The position numbers and the translations under genes are program-made. DNA of 19,432 nucleotides from contig CAIPTQ010000362.1 of NCBI GenBank assembly GCA_903868035.1, positions 1 through 19,432 of the forward strand, written 5' to 3'. This document shows positions 14,881 to 19,432 of the stretch, piece after piece. Source of the DNA: an uncultured Phycisphaerales bacterium. GTDB taxonomy: Bacteria; Planctomycetota; Phycisphaerae; WQYP01. The notes under the pieces are model-generated. The model did not search any database and was not told the origin of the DNA. It saw only the letters and a list, made by a program, of their open reading frames with translations. Each line of letters starts with the position of its first letter. The first letter of the stretch is position 1.

Positions 14881-15137
14881 ATATCCTTGGCGCATTTTAT
14901 ATCGCGCGTTCATATCATCCTCATCCGGCGTTGTGATAATTTTGCCACGTGACGCCCGGTAAGGCAGCGAAGCATTTTTTGAAAACTTCATTTTTCCCAG
15001 ACCCCCAAAGCGTTCTTCGTGCAATACTCTTATGACGAATGCCAGGATCGCGGGCTTAATTCCGGACCATTCGGTCGCCTCGATCTTCGCACTTACGCTC
15101 AAGTGGACTCGGAGGCAAGCCGACTAATAGTGGAGTT

Positions 15138-15157
15138 ATCGCACTGTGCTGTGCGAT
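15138..15157. promoter_or_regulatory. Inverted repeat just upstream of the sigma factor promoter (possible operator)
   Basis: ATCGCAC (15138-15144) and GTGCGAT (15151-15157) are perfect inverted repeats separated by 6 bp. The dyad ends 7 bp before the -35 box of the promoter. Its size and position fit an activator or repressor site; it could also be a small hairpin. Confidence 0.4.
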
Positions 15158-15164
15158 GTAATCC

Positions 15165-15193
15165 TTGAACTCGGCCGTGAGGATTGTTACACT
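15165..15193 (+). promoter_or_regulatory. Sigma-70-like promoter of the sigma factor gene
   Basis: TTGAAC (15165-15170) and TACACT (15188-15193) lie 17 bp apart, with a TG one base before the -10 (extended -10). Each box matches the consensus at 4 of 6 positions. Transcription would start near 15200, which rules out translation starts upstream of that point and supports ATG 15299. Confidence 0.6.
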
Positions 15194-15298
15194 GCGAACA
15201 CTTCCGGGGAGAAAATAAAATCCCGTCAAGGGTGCGCAGTCACGTCCTTTCAGAACCGCGTTCCGCCCGGAAATGTGTTCATAACATGGACCGTTTTT

Positions 15299-16222
15299 AT
15301 GCCGGTTGAATCAGGCCTGCAACTTTACCTGAATCAAATCAATCACGTGCCCCTCCTGTCGGCGGATCGTGAGAAGGAACTGGCGCGCCGGCTGATCCGG
15401 GAAAACGATCCCGCAGCCCGTGAGGAAATGGTCCGGGCCAATCTCCGCCTCGTCGTCAACATCGCCAAAAATTATTCCAACCGCGGCCTGCAAATCCAGG
15501 ATCTCATCGAGGAGGGGAACATCGGCCTGCTCAAGGCCGTCGAAGGCTTCAATCCCGAGATGAACATCCGCTTCTCCACTTACGCCTCCTGGTGGATCAA
15601 GCAGGCCATCAAGCGGGCGCTGATCAACTCCGTGCAGCCGATCCACATCCCGGCCTACATGGTCGAGATGATCGCCAAGTGGAAGCAGGCGATTTCCGAG
15701 ATGGAGGACAGGCTCGGCCGCGTGCCCAGCCTCGACGAACTCTCCAAGCACATGAAAATGTCCGTCAAAAAAGTGCGCATCATCCATCGCGCCGTCCGCG
15801 CGTTCCATTCGCCCACCCAGGCCCACATCGCCGAAACCGACGGGATGGCGCTGCATGAAATGCTCCACGACGAGCGCACGCCCACGCCGGACAACATCGT
15901 CCTGGGCAAGGATGAGGTGCGCACGATCTACATGCTGCTCAACAAGATCGACCAGCGCGAGGCCGAAATCCTGCGGCTGCGCTTTGGCCTGGAGGACGGC
16001 CAGCCGCTGACGCTCAAGGAGATCGGCGAAAAAGTGGGCCTCACGCGCGAGCGCGTCCGCCAGATCGAAAACGAAGCCCTGCGGAAGCTCAACGCCTACC
16101 TGTCCGCCGACCGTCTGCCGCTGCTCAACCATCATGTGGACGGCGACGAGGATGGCGGCAACACGAGCGCCCCGTCCGCCACCGCGACGGCCGTGGAAGA
16201 GGACCAGGAAACCCAATTTTAA
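15299..16222 (+). CDS. RNA polymerase sigma factor, RpoD/SigA family (short form)
   Basis: Sigma factors direct RNA polymerase to promoters. The 307-residue product shows region 1.2 (about 4-35, 'SGLQLYLNQINHVPLL'), region 2 (about 40-107, 'DLIEEGNIGLLKAVEGFN' and 'RFSTYASWWIKQAIKRAL' for core and -10 binding), region 3 (about 115-190) and region 4 with the -35-binding helix-turn-helix (about 208-262, 'TLKEIGEKVGLTRERVRQIE'). It lacks region 1.1 and the long spacer of classical RpoD. It may be the primary factor of this lineage or a group 2 paralogue. The last 30 residues are acidic and unconserved. The frame is open upstream to 15146, but the promoter at 15165-15193 and the region 1.2 boundary favour ATG 15299. 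No strong ribosome-binding site is visible. Genes for tRNAs and EF-Tu follow. Confidence 0.93.
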   Translation: MPVESGLQLYLNQINHVPLLSADREKELARRLIRENDPAAREEMVRANLRLVVNIAKNYSNRGLQIQDLIEEGNIGLLKAVEGFNPEMNIRFSTYASWWIKQAIKRALINSVQPIHIPAYMVEMIAKWKQAISEMEDRLGRVPSLDELSKHMKMSVKKVRIIHRAVRAFHSPTQAHIAETDGMALHEMLHDERTPTPDNIVLGKDEVRTIYMLLNKIDQREAEILRLRFGLEDGQPLTLKEIGEKVGLTRERVRQIENEALRKLNAYLSADRLPLLNHHVDGDEDGGNTSAPSATATAVEEDQETQF

Positions 16223-16228
16223 TTCAGT

Positions 16229-16254
16229 CCCTGGAAAATCGGCATTTTTCCGGG
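16229..16254 (+). terminator. Hairpin after the sigma factor gene (weak terminator candidate)
   Basis: CCCTGGAAAA (16229-16238) pairs with TTTTTCCGGG (16245-16254) with one mismatch and a 6-nt loop, starting 7 bp after the stop codon. No T-run follows, so termination would be poor; it may instead protect the mRNA end. Confidence 0.4.
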
Positions 16255-16293
16255 AAAACGGGCTCGAACCCGGCGGGAAGGGGCGCCGCATGT

Positions 16294-16323
16294 TTGACAT
16301 GCGTGCGCTGGATAAATTACGAT
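16294..16323 (+). promoter_or_regulatory. Sigma-70-like promoter for the tRNA-His/tRNA-Thr/tuf unit
   Basis: A perfect TTGACA (16294-16299) is followed after 18 bp by TACGAT (16318-16323, 4 of 6 matches). Predicted transcription start is near 16330, about 30 bp before tRNA-His. It is the best-matching promoter seen upstream of tuf, so it may drive both tRNAs and EF-Tu. Confidence 0.55.
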
Positions 16324-16359
16324 AAGCGTCATGCCGGCCCCACGCCTGCCGGCCCTACG

Positions 16360-16433
16360 GTGGTGTTAGCTCAGCTGGCTAGAGCATCGGGTTGTGGTCC
16401 CGAGGGTCGCGGGTTCGAATCCCGTACATCACC
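16360..16433 (+). tRNA. tRNA-His (anticodon GTG)
   Basis: The cloverleaf is complete. Acceptor GTGGTGT (16360-16366) pairs with ACATCAC (16426-16432) with one G-T pair. The D-arm contains 'AGCTCAGCTGGCTAGAGC'. The anticodon stem TCGGG/CCCGA encloses the loop TTGTGGT with anticodon at 16394-16396. The T-arm carries GGGTTCGAATCCC. Position 73 is C and the base before the acceptor (16359) is G, giving the G-1:C73 pair characteristic of tRNA-His. CCA is not encoded. Confidence 0.97.
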
Positions 16434-16439
16434 CTTATG

Positions 16440-16470
16440 CCCGGGCATGGGCTTGGAGCCGATGCCCGGG
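16440..16470 (+). other. Strong hairpin between tRNA-His and tRNA-Thr
   Basis: CCCGGGCAT (16440-16448) pairs perfectly with ATGCCCGGG (16462-16470) around a 13-nt loop, beginning 7 nt after the tRNA. No T-run follows. It may guide 3' processing of tRNA-His or cause partial termination. Confidence 0.5.
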
Positions 16471-16577
16471 GCGCAATCAGCCGATAATCCCCCGGGATGG
16501 CGCCCCTGGCCCTGGGCCCAAGGCGCCGCCTGTCACTTGCAAGGGGAATGCACCGCCGGTAGACTTTCGGGTCTTCA

Positions 16578-16596
16578 TTGCGGGGAGGTCCCGCAA
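16578..16596 (+). other. Hairpin in the leader just before tRNA-Thr
   Basis: TTGCGGG (16578-16584) pairs with CCCGCAA (16590-16596) around a 5-nt loop, ending 9 nt before the tRNA. No U-run follows, so a processing role for the polycistronic tRNA transcript is more likely than termination. Confidence 0.4.
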
Positions 16597-16605
16597 GCGC
16601 CACTG

Positions 16606-16678
16606 GCTGTTGTAGCTCAGTTGGTAGAGCACATCCTTGGTAAGGATGAGGTCATGGGTTCAAGTCCCATCAACAGCT
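16606..16678 (+). tRNA. tRNA-Thr (anticodon GGT)
   Basis: Acceptor GCTGTTG (16606-16612) pairs perfectly with CAACAGC (16671-16677); the discriminator is T. The D-arm is standard (AGCTCAGTTGGTAGAGC). The anticodon stem CATCC/GGATG encloses TTGGTAA, with the anticodon at 16639-16641. The T-arm contains GGGTTCAAGTCCC. CCA is not encoded. A tRNA-Thr directly before tuf is a conserved bacterial arrangement. Confidence 0.97.
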
Positions 16679-16774
16679 CGTTCGAAGCGAGGTAAAAAAC
16701 GGCGCCCCCGGCACTCAGACCCGCGTGGTGGAAGGTTTTTGTGCCCTTGGGACTGACAGAATTCAACGCGGCTT

Positions 16775-16796
16775 GTCCGCCAAACGTTTGACGGAC
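16775..16796. promoter_or_regulatory. 22-bp dyad in the tuf leader
   Basis: GTCCG and CGGAC flank a perfect 10-bp palindrome, CAAACGTTTG (16781-16790), with one mismatched pair between. It ends 49 bp before the tuf ATG. It could be an operator or a leader hairpin that controls EF-Tu expression or separates tuf mRNA from the tRNA precursor. Confidence 0.45.
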
Positions 16797-16845
16797 AGCC
16801 TCTTGGAATGCGGAGTTTCGCAACCCCAGACGGAGGTTTTTTTCA

Positions 16846-18057
<1,212 letters not shown>

Positions 18058-18082
18058 GTTTGTAGTACAGGCTTGAGCCTGT
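18058..18082 (+). repeat. REP-like palindromic repeat, copy B, abutting the tuf stop codon
   Basis: After GTTTGTAGT comes ACAGGCT-TG-AGCCTGT, a perfect 7-bp inverted repeat. It matches the reverse strand of 3524-3548 at 21 of 25 positions. Two of the four differences are a paired C-G to A-T change within the stem, so pairing is conserved. It starts at the first base after the tuf TGA. Confidence 0.7.
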
Positions 18083-18181
18083 CTTATCGACCTCGGACGC
18101 GCATCGGCATCCTGAGGCCAAAAAATCAAGGCTTCGGACCCCGCCAGCAGTTGGCATCCTTAGCCTGTCAAGATTGTGAAT

Positions 18182-18213
18182 CGGGGCGGTTTTCGCAAAA
18201 CCGCCCCGTTCTT
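18182..18213 (+). terminator. Intrinsic terminator after tuf
   Basis: CGGGGCGGTTTT (18182-18193) pairs perfectly over 12 bp with AAAACCGCCCCG (18197-18208) around CGC, followed by TTCTT. It closes the tRNA-Thr/tuf unit, so rpmG should have its own promoter in the 80 bp that follow; I could not identify one clearly. Confidence 0.85.
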
Positions 18214-18293
18214 GCTAAAATGATGTGCTTGGCCGGTAGGCTGGCACCAGGTTGGGGCATTATCACCCGGCCGCTTTTCTAAGGATGTGAGAC

Positions 18294-18449
18294 ATGGCTC
18301 GCGAATGGGTATGGCTGCAGTGCAAGGAAACCGACGATCTGAATTATCGCATCACGATCGATCCCAAGGAATTCGACACCAAGAAACTCATCATGAAATT
18401 CTGCCCGCGCCTGCGCAAGCATACCGAGCACAAAATCAAGAAGAAGTAA
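18294..18449 (+). CDS. rpmG: 50S ribosomal protein L33
   Basis: The 51-residue product begins 'MAREWVWLQCKETDDLNYRI' and ends 'FCPRLRKHTEHKIKKK', the L33 pattern at normal length. L33 binds 23S rRNA near the E site. Zinc-binding L33 has two CxxC pairs; here one Cys of each pair remains (Cys10 and Cys37), so the zinc ribbon is probably lost. AAGGA (18281-18285) lies 8 bp before the ATG. It sits between tuf and tRNA-Trp, a usual place for rpmG in the secE-nusG cluster. A terminator lies upstream and an imperfect inverted repeat directly downstream. Confidence 0.93.
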   Translation: MAREWVWLQCKETDDLNYRITIDPKEFDTKKLIMKFCPRLRKHTEHKIKKK

Positions 18450-18458
18450 ACGAGTGGC

Positions 18459-18528
18459 CAGTGGTCAGTGGCCGGAAATGAAGCACGATTTTTGCCGCTG
18501 ACCACCGACCCCTGGCCCCTGACCACTG
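18459..18528. repeat. Inverted repeat of GTGGTCAGTGG-type motifs between rpmG and tRNA-Trp
   Basis: CAGTGGTCAGTGGCC (18459-18473) and GGCCCCTGACCACTG (18514-18528) are inverted copies with one mismatch. Between them is a further CTGACCACCGACC copy (about 18498-18510). The arms are made of repeating GTGGTCA/TGACCAC units, a simple-repeat family I recall from planctomycete intergenic DNA. The arms could fold into a large hairpin and help end the rpmG transcript. Confidence 0.6.
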
Positions 18529-18531
18529 TTT

Positions 18532-18604
18532 ACGCCGGTAGCGCAATTGGCAGAGCAGCGGTTTCCAAAACCGCAGGTTACAGGTTCGACTCCTGTCCGG
18601 CGTG
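18532..18604 (+). tRNA. tRNA-Trp (anticodon CCA)
   Basis: Acceptor ACGCCGG (18532-18538) pairs perfectly with CCGGCGT (18597-18603); the discriminator is G, as in other tRNA-Trp. The anticodon stem GCGGT/ACCGC encloses TTCCAAA with the anticodon at 18565-18567. The T-arm is CAGGTTCGACTCCTG. CCA is not encoded. tRNA-Trp directly before secE is the common bacterial order. Confidence 0.97.
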
Positions 18605-18651
18605 TTGATGTTACGACGCCTTCGGCTTCTGAAAGGTATTCACGGCATCCC

Positions 18652-19080
18652 ATGAGCAACGACTCGGCTAAATCATCCTCCGGCCTGGCCGGCATGTTCC
18701 GCATCTACAAGCCCGGCCAGGGCAAGTGGGTCCGCTGGGGCACCGTCGTGGGCATGACCATCATCGCCTTCACCGGCGCGTTTTGGCTCACCCAAAAGCA
18801 GGGCAACGTGGTCATGCTGCCGACGATCTGGAAGGCCCTCGTCGGCGTGGCCTGGATCGCCTTGTGGGCCCTGCTCACCTTCTGGTTCGTCAACTCGCTC
18901 AAATACGGCGAGTTCATGATCATGACCGAGTCCGAGATGCGCAAGGTCACCTGGCCCAGCCGCCGCGAGGTCATCAACTCCGTCAAAATCGTGATCCTTC
19001 TGACGGTCTTGCTGGGCGTGCTGCTGTGGATCGTGGATCTCGGATTCATCAAATTATTCCAGACGATTGGGATTGCCTGA
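18652..19080 (+). CDS. secE: Preprotein translocase subunit SecE
   Basis: SecE clamps the SecY channel in the inner membrane and is needed for protein export. The 142-residue product has three membrane segments (about 28-47, 59-80 and 112-136), as in the long E. coli-type SecE. It carries the signature 'MTESEMRKVTWPSRREVINS' (91-110) just before the last segment. The frame continues upstream through tRNA-Trp, so the start must be inside; ATG 18652 leaves 47 nt after the tRNA. The ribosome-binding site is weak (AAAGG about 16 bp upstream). nusG follows after 49 bp, as in most bacteria. Confidence 0.95.
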   Translation: MSNDSAKSSSGLAGMFRIYKPGQGKWVRWGTVVGMTIIAFTGAFWLTQKQGNVVMLPTIWKALVGVAWIALWALLTFWFVNSLKYGEFMIMTESEMRKVTWPSRREVINSVKIVILLTVLLGVLLWIVDLGFIKLFQTIGIA

Positions 19081-19082
19081 CC

Positions 19083-19113
19083 CCCGGCCCCGCCGCGGCC
19101 AGGCCGGGCCTTT
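19083..19113 (+). terminator. GC-rich hairpin with short T-run between secE and nusG
   Basis: CCCGGCC (19083-19089) pairs with GGCCGGG (19102-19108) around a 12-nt loop, followed by CCTTTT. The 7-bp stem and four Ts suggest a leaky terminator or attenuator rather than a full stop, since secE and nusG are normally cotranscribed. Confidence 0.4.
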
Positions 19114-19129
19114 TGAGAGTTGAGGAACA

Positions 19130-19432
19130 ATGACCACCATGACCAAGAACTGGTATGTGCTGCGGGTAGCCTCCAATCGCGAGGATCAGGTCCGCGACGC
19201 CCTCGAACGCAAGGTGAAGATCGAGAACCTCGGCGACCTCATCGGCCGCATCATCGTCCCCACCGAACGCATCAAACGCGTCAAGCAGGGCCAGCAGAAA
19301 GTCGCCGAACGCAAACTCTACCCCGGCTACGTCTTCGTCGAAATGGAACTCAACCACGACGGCACCATCCCCGAACGCACCTACTACCTCTTCAAGGACA
19401 CCCAGGGCGTCGGCGATTTCATCGGCCAGCGC
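19130..19432 (+). CDS. nusG: Transcription termination/antitermination factor NusG, N-terminal part (3' end outside window)
   Basis: The first 101 codons are present. 'KNWYVLRVASNREDQVRDAL', 'LIGRIIVPTERIKRVKQGQQ' and 'RKLYPGYVFVEMEL' define the NusG N-terminal (NGN) domain, which binds the RNA polymerase clamp and modulates pausing, Rho termination and transcription-translation coupling. 'GVGDFIGQR' at the edge is the usual end of this domain; the KOW domain would follow outside the window. GAGG lies 5 bp before ATG 19130; a second in-frame ATG is at 19139. Position after secE is the conserved order. Confidence 0.95.
   Translation, partial: MTTMTKNWYVLRVASNREDQVRDALERKVKIENLGDLIGRIIVPTERIKRVKQGQQKVAERKLYPGYVFVEMELNHDGTIPERTYYLFKDTQGVGDFIGQR

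Larger units (their letters stand above)
14881..15298 (+). other. 418-bp gap between miaB and the sigma factor gene
   Basis: I see no convincing gene here. A frame on the opposite strand overlaps the end of miaB and looks like a coding shadow. The first part includes a weak hairpin followed by T-runs (about 14967-14996) that could end the miaB transcript. The last 160 bp hold a 7-bp dyad (15138-15157), a sigma-70-like promoter (15165-15193) and an untranslated leader of about 100 nt. Confidence 0.5.

Noticed and set aside
14434..15102. Minus-strand open frame of 222 codons across the miaB end and the following gap
   Set aside because: Two thirds of it is antisense to miaB coding sequence, no ribosome-binding site or family motif is visible, and the remainder is not conserved-looking.
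16253..16277. T-arm-like sequence CGGGCTCGAACCCG after the sigma factor gene
   Set aside because: It resembles a tRNA T-arm by eye, but the loop lacks the TT start, stem pairs fail when aligned as a T-arm, and no acceptor or anticodon arm can be drawn around it.
18242..18256. Sigma-54-like TGGCAC...TTGG before rpmG
   Set aside because: The distance between the GG and GC elements is one base off and the -12 box lacks the GC dinucleotide.
18344..18526. Small minus-strand open frame between rpmG and tRNA-Trp
   Set aside because: It is antisense to rpmG and reads through the GTGGTCA-type inverted repeat. Its 'GQGSVVSG' peptide is a translation of the repeat.

Overview
The window is GC-rich bacterial chromosome. 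Several features suggest a member of the Planctomycetota, perhaps class Phycisphaerae. These are the EF-Tu sequence with a non-standard switch I region, tRNA genes without an encoded CCA end, short dispersed palindromic repeats of a kind I associate with planctomycete genomes, and the two-step start/stop overlaps. The phylum is an inference; no rRNA is present to confirm it.

Layout. (1) Positions 1-4385, + strand: the 3' end of an RsuA/RluB-type rRNA pseudouridine synthase, then a complete cobalamin-dependent methionine synthase (metH). metH converges with 8 bp of spacing on the next block. (2) Positions 4394-13038, - strand, read right to left: a five-gene carbohydrate locus. It encodes a lipoprotein sugar-binding protein, a double-domain ABC ATPase and a membrane permease of the ribose/CUT2 type, joined by TGATG and ATGA overlaps. 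Two secreted enzymes follow: a GH2 exo-glycosidase resembling exo-beta-D-glucosaminidase or beta-mannosidase, and a 676-residue protein that looks like an undescribed TIM-barrel glycoside hydrolase. The simplest reading is extracellular or periplasmic glycan cleavage followed by import of the released sugar. (3) Positions 13258-16222, + strand: miaB (tRNA 2-methylthiolation), whose TRAM domain is interrupted by a repeat-bearing insertion, and an RpoD/SigA-type sigma factor behind a good sigma-70-like promoter. (4) Positions 16294-19432, + strand: a translation/transcription block, tRNA-His(GTG), tRNA-Thr(GGT), tuf, rpmG, tRNA-Trp(CCA), secE and the start of nusG. From tRNA-Thr onward this is the widely conserved bacterial tuf-secE-nusG order. 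A strong intrinsic terminator separates tuf from rpmG.

The most unusual points are these. EF-Tu lacks the near-universal RGITI context in switch I and is about five residues longer there. A 25-nt palindromic repeat occurs twice, once read in frame inside metH and once abutting the tuf stop codon, with a compensatory base-pair change. A second short repeat sits inside the miaB insertion. The secreted hydrolase of unknown family sits in an apparent sugar-uptake operon. All alignments and counts were made by eye from the sequence; no database search was possible.
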